Below are positions 36,201 through 47,743 of a stretch of DNA of 64,000 nt, piece by piece (positions within the stretch are counted from its first letter, which is position 1; every line of letters begins with the position of its first letter). A model generated the notes under the pieces. It made no database searches. It was not told the origin of the DNA and worked only from the letters and a program-made list of their open reading frames with translations. The stretch lies in NCBI GenBank assembly GCA_000310025.1, contig FN648624.1, forward strand, positions 1,444 to 65,443, in the 5' to 3' direction. The stretch comes from Ectocarpus siliculosus (Eukaryota; Sar; Phaeophyceae; Ectocarpales; Ectocarpaceae). The position numbers and the translations under genes were made by a program.

Positions 36201-39200
36201 TGCGGCGTACCACGGGCCTCACCCACTAACCCGTTGTACAGCGGAGTCGCAAAGAATGAAGGCTGTGGGTTGGCAGAGTTGGGAGACCTAGAGGCAACCC
36301 TAGAAGAGAACAAGGCATACAGGGGTACAGTGTCGACGGGCGGGTGATTGGTTGGATCAACGGGGTCAGAGTGCCGCCGCCAGCCGGTTTGGGATCGTCA
36401 CACACTAGGTGGCAGGGTGTGGCTGGGAGCTGAAGGATCGCGAGGGCCCACGGGGCGACAGTGAATAGCGAAACGAGTGGCACGCAAGCAAGCAACTGAC
36501 ACTTTCATGGCATACGTCGCTCTTGCCGGTGCCATTCTCTTTTTTGTGTTTCACGCTCGCTTGCCCTGTACCTGGTAGGATACAGCACGGATCCTTCATG
36601 ATGATTAGGCGCACGAAGATACAAGTGCGTGCTCGACTTTCTCCTCGCCACAATCGTTTCATCGCATTGGGACACATTGTAGCAGCAACAAACATTGTTT
36701 TCACCCGTGGCTGATGCTTTCAACCTTCCACTTCGCGAATATCGTGATCGGCCGTTCAGCTCCTGATGGAAGTAGATGGAGGCGTGGACAGGCTGCTGGC
36801 CCCCAAGATCGAATATGCCTGGGCGTTAACTCGGAGCCAGGTATGTTTCCGTCCGTCACCAGAGTAGCTATCATGGTTGGAAGCGAATGTTCTGGCTTAC
36901 TCCGCCGTTAAGGGCAAATGAGGCTTAGTATTGGAGTTCTTCTATCCCTGTGAATCACTTGAACGTATTCATCGATATTCAGAACCCCGCCTTCACCCAT
37001 GCGCGCATCTATTCCGCAGCATCCTCTGGTTTCCGTGTCATTTCTCCGAGGTGGCTGGCACCTTGAGCGTACCTAACTCAACACCTCGAAGCGCTTCGTC
37101 AATGCCTCGACCACAATGGTTGCGCCTCCTTTCCCCCTTCTTTTTTCCCGCACAAGACCCTGGAACGCATCTCCAAGGATTTCTCGCCGGAGGTCGATTT
37201 CGCTGCTCGCGGTGTGACCAAGACGGATTTCCCTGGAAGATACCAGTACCGCGATGTCGGGCTCAAGTACTGGGAGGCCATACACACCTGGGTGAAGGAT
37301 TACCTCGACGTGAGTCAGGCCCACCTCACGTGCAGCCGCGAAAGTCTGCTTGTGTGTTGCATGCGTGAAGGAGGCCAGCCACTTGACCACTTTGGCTTTG
37401 TCAGCTACCGGTTCGATGGGCCAACGCTGCTCACCCCCTACCCCCAATCCTGGAACGTACCCGAAGCTCTGGATGGAAACGTTCTATGATATTCACCATT
37501 TTGAGATGGAATGCTGGTGTGATATGATCGTTGTCTAGCGTCCGCAGGTGTCAGGTTATTAGGTGCTTGTGCCAACGGCTGAACAAAGTCGTGGTGCCTG
37601 GAGGTAATATGGTTTGTTTGCTCAGCGACTCCTGCTCGTTGTTTCCTGCAACAGTTGGTCGCGTTCCCTTGCTATGATGGGTGTACAGATATGTCTTCAA
37701 ATAATACTTCACGTCCCTTCGTAAACTATGGCCTGGTTTTCTCTGGCTCTTCAGGTGTACTACAGCTCCGACGTCGACATCAGCGATGACTACGAGTTGC
37801 AGGTCAGGCTTGAGACCCTTCCTCCTTTGTCATTGCGAGTGCTAGTCCGGTTCGATGTTCTGAAGACTTCACCTTCATTTCGTGCTCGTCCGGCTATGCT
37901 GTAAGCCAGCTCGGCAGCCTTCGCACTCGTTTCATTCCTTCGCTCTGAGGGTGTCGTCAAAATAGTATAGTAATGGGGTCTGGGGGGCGAGCTTGGAGGG
38001 TACGACTGCCACGAGAGCAAACCGACCAGATGCAGTGATGATTGCTCGAGCCCATACTGTGGTCGATCTACGACTGTACTTGGTTCGATTCGATTCGTAG
38101 TGGCTTGAGGGTTGTCGGCGCCGTCCAATTTCGTGGTACGCAAAGCGAAGATCGACACATGATGAATTCCTATCGAAATGCTTGCGATCCCGTTCGGCCA
38201 AGGCCACATTTCCGTTCACCATCTATTGGCAGTCAACGTGTTGGCTCAGTCGAGTGTATTGGCATCTGACTATGTACCCCCGCCATCCTGCAGGCGTTCG
38301 TGAAGGAGCTTGTTACCGTGGGAGAGCTGAAATGGCTTGCGGAATTGGAAAATTCCGCGGACAAGAAAGTCTTCCTCGCTAAGGTTCGTTTGTTGTTACT
38401 ACTGTTGTTGAAGTTCTTTTCACGTTCATTCACCAGCCCAATCTCACCTCTTACCCAGAGTGACTAAATATGGTCTCTGGCAGTGCACACAGGTCAGCTA
38501 GGACTAGTCAGAGTGGTTCAGTCTTCCCAAGAGGCTTGAGTTTGACGCTGAGTGCCTCCGGAAGGCAAGAAACAGGCCAGGCCTAGGTTGGCTCGGGAGT
38601 AGTGCCGCAAGTCACGGATCCTTTATTCCAGAAGGGGGCATCTACCTTGAGACGAACAATGGTACAAAATAGAGTTGAGTTCTTTGCGGTGGCGATGATT
38701 GCGCTCATTCTTTTGTGCTTTTTTTTTTACCCCTGTCTTGTAATCATCGTTGAATGTATGGTGAGTACCCTCAAGTTCACAAGAGCGGTTGGCTACTTGG
38801 CAGTGGTGGGATGGACTATTGTAGAATATGTTGCTGATGTTCCTGACAAGAAGCGATCGCCTGGCCATCGCATGCCTTTTCAAGTGGAAACAGTGCCATG
38901 CTTGGAGGCGCGTTGGCAGCGAGGAGAGGTGCGGATCAACTGGGCCACAAGAGGATACTGTTGGGGAAGCGGTTGTCCTGGCAACATGCCGGGTGACGGC
39001 ATAACGGCAGCAGAGGACCATTCCTGGCCATGAAGTTTCGCGGTGTACCGTTTTCCGGCACCATGCGGTCTGAGCATATCCCATTCTACCCTATCGCAGG
39101 ACGGAGTCTTGCATGAGGTTGAATCCTGTCTCTCGCCAATGCTAACTCTTCGCTTGGCTCCAATCGGGCTATTAATGCCATTCTCTTGGAATTCTCTGTC

Positions 39201-41171
39201 CGACCTCTACCTATATCGTAGGTATTGGCGAGTCTGATCTACTCTGCAAGCGTCCTGCACGCCGCGGTCAACTTCCCTCAGCAGCCCATCATGTCGTTCG
39301 TGCCCGGCAACCCCCCTTCGATCTACGTGCCACCCCCCACTGACAAGGTGAGCGTTCGCGGAAAATCTCCGTATTTCGTCTTCGAATTGGCATCGCAGGG
39401 GGGCGACTGGGATCGGTTTCGCGATCAATTATGAAAGAACAGGTCCGCCGGAGTAATGACTTGCGCGTATTCCACGTGACGATGACCATTGCGACTTGCT
39501 TCCAGACGAAGAGGAGCTTCGAAGAGTACCTGGCCTATCTCCCACCCCTCGAGATTGCAGCGGAACAGGTCGTGACCGGCAACATTCTCGGCACTGTCTT
39601 CCACACCAAGTGAGCCCGAACCACGACGAAGCCAACGTGAACCGTGAACAACACGGTTGCATTTCAGCCTTTTTCTTACCATGATGCGTGGCGCAGCCTC
39701 GGTATTGTTGGTCTTTGTGTTGCTCGATTGATGTGTGGTTGGATTATTTTCGTCTGGTTTTCGGTTCAAGATCTAAGCGTCCTGCATCGTTCTATTTAGA
39801 TGTTGTTTGCCGTGCTGGAGGAGAATACCTCAAACGGCTAGCTGAAATTTTTTCGATACTCATGTCGTGGGAGTGTGGATCAGTTCTGGACCCCGAAGAA
39901 ACCAGGTTGGTACTGTTCGTCATTTTTCATGTCCCATGTATATTGCTGCTTCACGGGGTGCGCGTGTACAACTACGATATGTCGATGTTGGAGTGGCGTC
40001 ACCATCGTCCATGTCTAGCCTACCGCTATCAGTCCCAATCAACTTAGGGGCAACGACGGTGGTGTTCCATCTGCGTTTCAGCGAGTTGCAGAATATCAGC
40101 AGAACTCGTTGGAGAGGATTGGTTCAGCTACTAAGCGCGGGCTGACACACAGCAGTCGATTCGGTTTCGTCGTCCGCTGTAACACAACGTGCGATCCTCA
40201 GCGCTTTCCAGTTTTCGGCCTTTTGCTGTTTCTATGTGTGCGATTCTTGCGACTTGGAACCTCTTGTCATTTCTCCTGTGGGGTACGAACCGTTCAGGCT
40301 GGGCGACTACGACGCGAGCCAGTTCAGCGACAAACGTGTCCAGGCCCCCCTCGCTAAGTTCCAGCAGGCCATCGAGGACATCGAAACCGACATGGTTGAC
40401 GAGTAAGTCGGGTTGCCTAAACACGAAGCGAAACGTTCCGCTGCCTCTGCAATGTACCTATACTACAGAAACCGTAGCGGCGAGGAGGTCCCACGCCAAT
40501 ACCAGGGTGGTGCCATGCATGTGCATACTGATGTCTAGCGGTTCCGGACGAACATCATCATGGGCGAGCTTGGCTTTTCCAGATATTTTGGGTTTTCGCT
40601 TCATCCTCATACAAGGGAAACTCGGAGCTAAGTGTTGTTCTGAATGCTACCGAAACATGCGCGTTGGTCTTTGGATTTCAGTTTACCGCGGTAGAAGAAG
40701 GGACGACTCTTTTCGCCGTTCAGCAGTAGTTCTGTCCTCCATCTTTCATCGCGTCTCTTCATTTTTATTTTTGGGCGGCAGGTTGTTGTATCTCAGCCCT
40801 CTCGTCGCACCATCGAATCCGGTCGCCTGTCTTCATTGATGTGTGCACACATTTGGCGTGAATTCGAAACACGTGACTGTAGATGCCGTACGTGTTACTT
40901 GAGCGATTGCATCATTCGATCATAGGGTCTTCAAGGTTGAGAACCTTGCCAAACGCTATAGGGGACGGGACGGCACCTTGCTTTCGACGGTAAACATATC
41001 CTTGTTATTTTTTTGTCATGGCGAGTTCCGCCCTTTCATAATCCAATGCCTGGCAGGAACGCCTTCGTTGTGTCTTCCTGGCGCAAGAGAGGCAAGGGCA
41101 AGAAAGCCGCCGCCAACTTCGGGTACACGACACTGCTTCCCGACAAGGTCCCGCAGTCCATCAACATATAG
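30229..41171 (+). CDS. Lipoxygenase 2 (PLAT-less, 18 exons, 676 aa)
   Basis: Tandem paralog of lipoxygenase 1 with the same predicted reaction, oxygenation of polyunsaturated fatty acids. Exons: 30229-30472, 31075-31181, 31798-31916, 32225-32336, 32772-32880, 33230-33312, 33514-33585, 34181-34291, 34993-35087, 35387-35543, 36760-36840, 37157-37309, 37755-37802, 38294-38383, 39222-39347, 39506-39609, 40298-40402, 41057-41171. Exons 2-18 equal their partners in length and phase; exon 1 is 24 bases shorter. Ligands: His353 and His358 (HQVVSH), His540 and Asn544 (HAAVN), C-terminal Ile676. Ala401 sits at the presumed stereocontrol site. The N-terminus (RKTAILAVATAATALSGLLAG) is signal-like and followed by a short Cys-containing acidic stretch. 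Most introns have diverged from copy 1, but the 3' end of intron 6 is nearly identical. No break was found, so it should be functional; the two copies differ most in the first 190 residues. Confidence 0.93.
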
Positions 41172-42757
41172 TATTGTGTACGCTTCAGCGGTATGTAGAT
41201 GTAAAGGTTACGTGTGGTTGCCATTGATGTGAGTTGCTTGTTCAAGGGTTGACAATGTCTACGTGTAGATCGCACCGCGTCGTTGTCAATAATAGGCGCG
41301 AAACATGTCCGTGTACACAGGTTCGTATTTTTTTGAGAATATCACGTGGGGTTCCTCGGTCGCGTTTGCGTCGGGTGTCTCGGTTGAATCAAAGAGACAC
41401 ACCCGACTTGCTGGAGTGGATGGTGAGGAAGTATTGATTGAAATCCTGTTGGTTTTCATGAGTGTGTGGGTAGGTTTTTAGGACACGGGAGAAGTTGAAG
41501 TTTCACAGCAAACAATTGTCAGCAAGAGAGCAGCTCTGTGCAACGTGTTCGTTCTGGCGTTCTTAACGGTGTGCCGTGGTTTCGTTTGGTCTTGCACCCT
41601 GGGGTACGTGAGGCGACATTCTTTTCGTGTACAGCATGGCAGTGAGAGCGTGGTATAAAATGACACGGGCGACCTTCAGGCGTGCATACCTCGCGCGTGT
41701 ATGGCGGAGTACATTGCTGCCTCTCCATATTGGATTCTGATTTGGCTACCGACCTTACTACTGTAGACTAACCAGCCGACGGTAGCCGGGGAACTCTACT
41801 GTCATCTCTTCCCCGCGCGAATAATCCGTAACCACGGCTGGTTGTTCAGTCGCACCTTCGGCTAGAGCGGGTTACACACCCACTTCACGATTTGTTGGTG
41901 TCAGAGATTTGGATAGTGAATCTCTTGCGGGCGCTAACTATCGTGGACGTGTATCATAATCGTTGAACTGTTTTCCTAGACACGAGGCCGCGCCGCGCCG
42001 AATAATTCGGCGCGAAGGGCAATGGGTTAGGTGCACCTGCTATTCCAGGCGCCTACGTGCACAGCAATTCCTGTTGGAAAACGTACCTTTGCAGATGATA
42101 CCACAGACAAAGCCGATTTGCTCGGTACGACGTGTGTTTGTGCTACTTGTAGGCATCCACTAGCAACGCGGAGTGAGAGCACTTTGCCACAACCCCCAGC
42201 GCTTACACAAATACGGACTGGCGGTGCGAAAAAAACACAAACGCTGGACGGTGATTGTAGAAAGGCGTCGTGTCGAGGTGCCCTGTACCCAAGGGTCGTG
42301 TCTACAGGAGGTTAAATAAGCCTGTTTGCAATCGTCAAGACTAAATGGTATCATGGTTGGCTCAGTGCCTCAGTGGGGCTTTCATTGTTGCCTGCCGGTG
42401 GCACCGGAGCCTAGCTCCGTCGGAGAGTTGATGCGTTGAGGGATAGTCGGGGAGTGAACCCGGTGGGGCTCGCAACACGTCGTGATCTCGCTCCAAATAC
42501 AATCCTCTCCTCAACCATCAATTCATTCGTGAGCTCCTCGCTAGAACTCGTCACACATGTTCCGTTTTACCAAACGTCACATATCACACCGCATCTATGT
42601 ACGTATCATTGCATGCAGAAATCATACAGCTGTATCTATTCTACTACACACATCCTGCAGCAGTAATGCGCTGTATTTCAACAAACCCCCATGATGGATG
42701 CAATGTTACGTGCCCTTCAACGACCCCGTTGTTCTTCAAAATCTTCTGCATAAATGC
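41172..42757. other. Intergenic region after lipoxygenase 2
   Basis: No supported gene. The 3' untranslated region of lipoxygenase 2 should lie at the start. Short open frames are present without recognisable domains. From about 42480 the sequence takes on a CACA/ACAT-rich character resembling the sequence after 47914, which suggests that the YR element between them interrupted one older stretch. Confidence 0.4.
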
Positions 42758-42925
42758 TGCAAGTCTCTTACGCACCTACTTCAGTTCAGTACTCTTACAT
42801 CACACACGCCCCCATAGCTTGTACAATGGTACGCGCGTTACTCATGCTTCAACAACTGCCTGTTCAGCTGCTATCCTTCTCCAAAAATATAATGTCCGTA
42901 TATTCTACTTCTAATTCTCTCCCCG
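42758..42925 (+). repeat. Repeat A1 of YR element 2
   Basis: About 168 bases starting GCTGCAAGTCTCTTACGC and ending TCTAATTCTCTCCCCG. They recur at 47744-47913. To the right of A1 comes the minisatellite; to the right of A2 comes unrelated sequence, which fixes the right limit of the shared block. Confidence 0.85.
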
Positions 42926-42989
42926 TCCGTGCTGTTGGCGAGTGGAAGTTAACCGATCTCAACGCAACGAAACACGAAGTCATACATGT

Positions 42990-44400
42990 ATCAGCACGGG
43001 ATGCGCCAATGAGTGGAAGCACCCGCGCTGTTGGCGAGTAGAGTTAACCGAATTCAACGCAGCGGTAGAAAAATACCACAAATCATGCATCAGTACGGGA
43101 CGCGCCAATGAGTGGAAGCACCCGTGCTGCATATGTGATGTCAGCCTCAGCACGGGACGCGCCAATGAGTGGAAGCACTCGTGCGGTTGGTGAGTAGAGT
43201 TAACCGATCTCAAAAAGAAAGAACAAAACGCCGTACATGTATCAGCACGGGACGCGCCAATGAGTGGAAGCACCCGCGCTGTTGGCGAGTAGAGTTAACC
43301 GAATTCAACGCAGCGGTAGAAAAATACCACAAATCATGCATCAGTACGGGACGCGCCAATGAGTGGAAGCACCCGTGCTGCATATGTGATGTCAGCCTCA
43401 GCACGGGACGCGCCAATGAGTGGAAGCACTCGTGCTGTTGGCGAGTAGAGTTAACCGATCTCAAAAAGAAAGAACAAAACGCCGTACACGTATCAGCACG
43501 GGACGCACCAATGAGTGGGCGCACCCGCGCTGTTGGCGAGTAGAGTTAACCGAATTCAACGCAGCGGTAGGAAATACCACAAATCATGCATCAGTACGGG
43601 ACGCGCCAATGAGTGGAAGCACCCGTGCTGTATATGTGTTGTCAGCCTCAGCACGGGACGCGCCAACGAGTGGAAGCACTCGTGCTGTTGGCGAGTAGAG
43701 TTAACCGATCTCAAAAAGAAAGAACAAAACGCCGTACACGTATTAGCACGGGACGCGCCAATGAGTGGACGCACCCGTGCTGTTGGCGAGTAGAGTTAAC
43801 CGAATTCAACGCATCGAAAACGAAGTCGTACACGTATCAGTACGGGACGCGCCAATGAGTGGAAGCACCCGTGCTGCGTATGTGTTGTCAGTTTCAGCAA
43901 GGGACGCGCCAATGAGTGCTGTTGGCGAGTAGAGTTAACCGATCTCAAAAAGAAAGAACAAAAACGCCGTACACGTATCAGTACGGGACGCGCCAATGAG
44001 TGGGCGCACCCGTGCTGTTGGGCGAGTAGAATTAACCGATCTCCACGCATCGAAAACGAAGTCATACACGTATCAGTACGGGACGCGCCAATGAGTGGAA
44101 GCACCCGTGCTCATATGTGTTGTCAGTTTCAGCAAGGGACGCGCCAATGAGTGGAAGCACCCGCGCTGCGTACAAGTATCATCAGTGCGGGTCGCGCCAA
44201 TGAGTGGAAGCACCCGTGCTGCATATGTGTTGTCAGTTTCAGCGAGGGACGCGCCAATGAGTGGAAGCACCCGCGCTGTTGGCAAGTGGAGTTCACCGTA
44301 TCCAACGCATCGAAAAAAAAAAAAAAACACGTATCAGCACGGGACGCGCCAATGAGTGGAAGCACCCGTGCCGATGGCGAACCGGGGTTCACCGAATCCA
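42990..44400 (+). repeat. Hairpin-bearing minisatellite, 18 cores
   Basis: Eighteen copies of a core close to GACGCGCCAATGAGTGG occur in direct orientation, spaced 53-100 bases apart. In most copies the core is framed by an inverted pair, AGCACGGG or AGTACGGG before and CCCGTGCT or CCCGCGCT after. A second, overlapping pair is CGCCAA in the core and TTGGCG just after it. Three linker types alternate, giving a higher-order period of about 245 bases in the first half: one with GAATTCAACGCAGCGG, one with ATATGTGATGTCAGC, one with GATCTCAAAAAGAAAGAAC. The array ends in A-rich sequence (44313-44330 and 44418-44430). Confidence 0.9.
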
Positions 44401-44639
44401 AGAAAATATATATATAAAAAAAAAAAAAAGAGAAACCATCGCTAGTGTTCCAAAGAGAGAAATATTCGGGATTGGTCGACGTCCGGTGACCGTAGCGTCA
44501 GCAGCAATAATCACTCCATTCAATCCACAGGCGTCGAGAATGAACTAACGCGAGCTCGCGATATAACAACGCGTCGTTCTGGGCCCGACGAAAACCCACG
44601 TCAGATAGTTTCGCCCGAAGATAGGATTTGTAGACCATT

Positions 44640-45700
44640 CTAACTGCAGATCCAGGCGCGCGATCGACTACGCCCACGATGAAGAGGAAAAGAAGTGTTC
44701 CCGCAACGCCGCCCTGACGCTCGCCCGCCGCCTGCCGCCGGTCCGCTGCTTATACGACTCCAACCGCGACCAGATGCCGACACGGGCCTCCACGCGGAGC
44801 GGCAGGGCAGCGGCTGGGCAAGCAGGGCGAGGTCGGGCGGCGACACCTTCGACACCACGCACGAGAGGTCTACCGCGCGATCGGTGGCGAGCTCGACGGC
44901 TCGCCCCTCGACGCGCAGCGGATCACGTACTCCCGCGAGGCGTCGAGCGGTATCCTCCTCGCGAGCGCCAGGGACAGGCACCCGCGGCGACCCCCCCGCT
45001 GATGAGACTGAGCTCGCTTCTCTCCGCGGGCTGGTGGACGGCCTGAGGGAGGAGCTGCAGCGGAAGCGCGATGAGGCTGCCGGTGATCGCCAGCAGCTTC
45101 AAGCAACGATCGACGACCTGATCGCCACCCAAGCAGCAGGACCTGGCCTTCCGGGGGGGGGTGCAACTTGTGGGCACACCCGCCCCACCATCGGCCTCTC
45201 GGGCCCCCGCTACACCCAGCGCCGAGGCGGCTAAGGCTACGGCAAAGGATAGAGCGCGGATGTGGGGGGACCTCCGCCGGGTAAAAGCGTGGCTCATCCT
45301 GGGGCGGCCCCCGGCAGTTTCAAAACTGTCGCAGATGGAGTGGCAATCCTTGCTTCGCAAAGGCGTCCTGGTGACAGAGAAAGTGGCGGCATCGCTCGAC
45401 ACGCTCGTGGTTACTGCTTCGCCTTCAACTCGTCGTCCGGTTGCCATGATCGTAACTGCCCACACATCCACGCCCAGAACCCTTCCCACGCTAGGCGCGG
45501 AGCGTCCGAAACTCCGGCAACCGGCGCGCGCGGCGTTGGCCACGGCAACGGGGGAGGGCGCGGAGGAGAGGCGCGCGCCGCTGGCGAGGGCGGCGCGAGA
45601 CCCCAAGGCCGCTGGCTTCTTCACCCACGGGAAAGACAAATAGGGGTGCGGGCTCTCCCCGCGTAGCGGGGGGGCCTACCTCGGATGGCAGCGCACCTGC
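44640..45700 (+). other. Coiled-coil and CCCH zinc-finger region of YR element 2
   Basis: Coding-like sequence upstream of the recombinase, spread over more than one register, with about two breaks. The parts are an Arg/Pro/Ser-rich stretch, a coiled coil (ELASLRGLVDGLREELQRKR and following, about 45010-45130), a segment typical of a folded domain (KAWLILGRPPAVSKLSQMEW, about 45290-45345) and a CCCH finger (YCFAFNSSSGCHDRNCPHIH, about 45412-45471). Such fingers occur in ORF1/gag-like proteins of recombinase-bearing elements and may bind element nucleic acid (inference). Confidence 0.5.
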
Positions 45701-45737
45701 GGCTAAATCGAACGGCAGCACGCCGGTCTACACGAGG

Positions 45738-46892
45738 TTGGCTCCAGGGCTATCAGCAGGTTCAGGACCTGGGACAGGCAGGACGGGACTTTGTTACCGA
45801 CGTCTTGGCATGCAGCTCGTCGAGCACTCAGTTGCGTCTTCGTCTAGAAGGACTTACACGTCAGGCTTCAACTCTTGGTGCACGTTTCGCAGGCTGACGG
45901 AGAAGCCCAAGTTCCTAGGGCAACGTGCCGGGGACCTTCATGTGTGGGAGTTGATAGACTTCGTAGCCTGGTGTTTCGAGTCTGAGGGTAATCTAGCGAG
46001 TACAATATCCGGAAAACTCACGGCTGTACAACATTTTCATAGGCTGGAAGCTTCTGTCGAGCTAGACTTGTCGTCTCCGATGTTGAAATGTGCGCTAAGG
46101 GGGATTGCGAGGAACCACGTGGCTGTGGGGACGGTACGCCGTGTGCGCCTGCCTGTGTCTTGGCGTATGCTGCTGGACGGGGAAAGCGCAAGCCAGAACT
46201 GGGGGGAAGGGGGCAGAGTGATGTGGCTGTGTCTGTGCTTGTCCTATCTCTTTATCACACGGTCTGATGAGGTGTTCGCGAATGATGCGGGCAGGGTGCA
46301 TGAGGCACACTGTCTTACGAGGGCGGACGTAGCATTGTTTGCTGGCGAGACGCAATTAGTCTTTAGTCACTATCGTAGAGCAGACCGTGTCGAAATGAGG
46401 TTTAGAGGGCACAAGGCCGATCAAGAGCAGAAAGGAAACATACGGGTTCGTACGCGAGACGAAGTCACCGGACCGCAGTCAGGTGTGAGAGCACGCGGTG
46501 GCGCGGTGGCTCTTGTGGTGGAGCTGTTATCGTGTCATGCGACGTTCCCTGACTCCGCACCGTTGGCTTCGTACCGTAGTGGAAGAGCAGTGAGAGTAGT
46601 GAGGTATACTGCTGCCCTCCGTGCACTCAGAGAAGTGGTAGCGAGGTCGGGGCGTAACCCCCAGGAGTACGCGTTGCACTCGTTGCGAATTGGAGGCGCG
46701 ACGGCTCTTGCATCGGGCGGAGACATCGCAGAACGAGTGATTCAGAGAGAAGGGAAGTGGAGGTCGGATGCATACAAGCCGTACGCGCGAAACAATGTAG
46801 AGGATTCGCGGCGAGTGTCACGGAAACTTACAGACGGCAGTAGGATCGTATCGAGACAGCCGGGGGAGGGGACCGTCTGGGGGAACGGATAG
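45738..46892 (+). CDS. Tyrosine recombinase of YR element 2
   Basis: A 384-residue site-specific recombinase in one uninterrupted frame, expected to move the element by cutting and rejoining DNA through a Tyr-DNA bond. The core-binding domain lies at about residues 25-140 (SSRRTYTSGFNSW, FVAWCFESEGN). The catalytic domain covers about 140-360: Arg in FITRSDEVF, His-x-x-Arg in LHSLRIGGAT, Trp in REGKWRSD at the usual His/Trp position, and the nucleophile Tyr in YKPYARNN. The C-terminus, RQPGEGTVWG, is shared with the broken copy at 17-1179. The start is the first ATG; translation could begin at the next Met (about residue 26). Direct repeat B1 begins 54 bases after the stop, so the B repeat may supply the 3' untranslated region. 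It appears intact. Confidence 0.85.
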   Translation: MAPGLSAGSGPGTGRTGLCYRRLGMQLVEHSVASSSRRTYTSGFNSWCTFRRLTEKPKFLGQRAGDLHVWELIDFVAWCFESEGNLASTISGKLTAVQHFHRLEASVELDLSSPMLKCALRGIARNHVAVGTVRRVRLPVSWRMLLDGESASQNWGEGGRVMWLCLCLSYLFITRSDEVFANDAGRVHEAHCLTRADVALFAGETQLVFSHYRRADRVEMRFRGHKADQEQKGNIRVRTRDEVTGPQSGVRARGGAVALVVELLSCHATFPDSAPLASYRSGRAVRVVRYTAALRALREVVARSGRNPQEYALHSLRIGGATALASGGDIAERVIQREGKWRSDAYKPYARNNVEDSRRVSRKLTDGSRIVSRQPGEGTVWGNG

Positions 46893-46946
46893 TTGACTTA
46901 TTCGGTAGTCGTCCAGAAAACTGACCTCGATGTGGGTGTTGTAGAA

Positions 46947-47743
46947 TGGTGTGTACCATTTGAGGACTTGGTCAGTTTTGGGACTCCTGCGTTTTGCAGT
47001 CGTAGTCCCCCGGCTAGTATTTGTGGGGAGAGAGATGGATTTGTAAGAGTTGACGCCGGCCTTTGCAGCTAACGCGGCCGGAGAGACGATGAGCGTTTCG
47101 TGCGTCTCTCTCCCCAACACGTAGCCTAGAAACCGAAGAAATAATGAAGCAATTCGAAAGAAAACAAAATAAAAGGAAGGTTTGTTCGTCGAAGCAGATA
47201 GAATAAACTGGTGTTTATTTTGTAACAGTCGAATTAGAATTTGGCTTCATTTTCTACCGGAAACCCAGGGTCACGGTGTTTGGAATTATTTAGTCTATAG
47301 TTGGGGGTGTCATTCCGTGATCGAGTCCACGCAGGGGCTGTAGCAAAGTCGGGTAACGTGTGACAGCTACAGAGCGCGTGAAGCAACGGAAGGACAGCAG
47401 CAGCCGCCTAACGCAGTAGCGGCGGCAGTTTAGAAAATCCCGCCCTCCCATCCCTTTTCTTTCGAAGGTGGGGGCATAAGTTCGGGAATATTCGGTATCT
47501 AGTCAGGTGTTGTAGAATGGTGTGTACCATTTGAGGACTTGGTCAGTTTTGGGACTCCTGCGTTTGCAGTCGTAGTCCCCCGGCTAGTATTTGTGGGGAG
47601 AGAGATGGATTTGTAAGAGTTGACGCCGGCCTTTGCAGCTAACGCGGCCGGAGAGACGATGAGCGTTTCGTGCGTCTCTCTCCCCAACACGTAGCCTAGA
47701 AACCGAAGAAATAATGAAGCAATTCGAAAGAAAACAAAATAAA
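46947..47743 (+). repeat. Direct repeat pair B1/B2 of YR element 2
   Basis: About 225-232 bases starting GTGTTGTAGAATGGTGTG and ending GAAAGAAAACAAAATAAA occur at 46947-47171 and 47511-47743. Each copy holds two inverted pairs: GGGGAGAGAGA with TCTCTCTCCCC, and GCCGGCC with GGCCGG. The 340-base spacer has no coding sign. Base-level differences between the two copies are very few, so they were made or homogenised recently. Confidence 0.85.

Noticed and set aside
42345-42370. TGGTATCA string resembling an initiator-tRNA primer site
   Set aside because: No LTR end lies directly before it and no plus-strand retroelement follows; probably chance.
42990-44400. Regularly spaced repeats resembling a CRISPR array
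   Set aside because: The linkers are themselves repeated in a fixed pattern of three types, spacing varies from 53 to 100 bases, no cas genes are present and the genome is eukaryotic. This is a minisatellite of the YR element.
45738-46892. Bacterial or phage integrase contamination
   Set aside because: The recombinase lies between long eukaryotic-type repeats, has a relative at 17-1179 in the same window and shares its C-terminal motif, so it is a resident element family.
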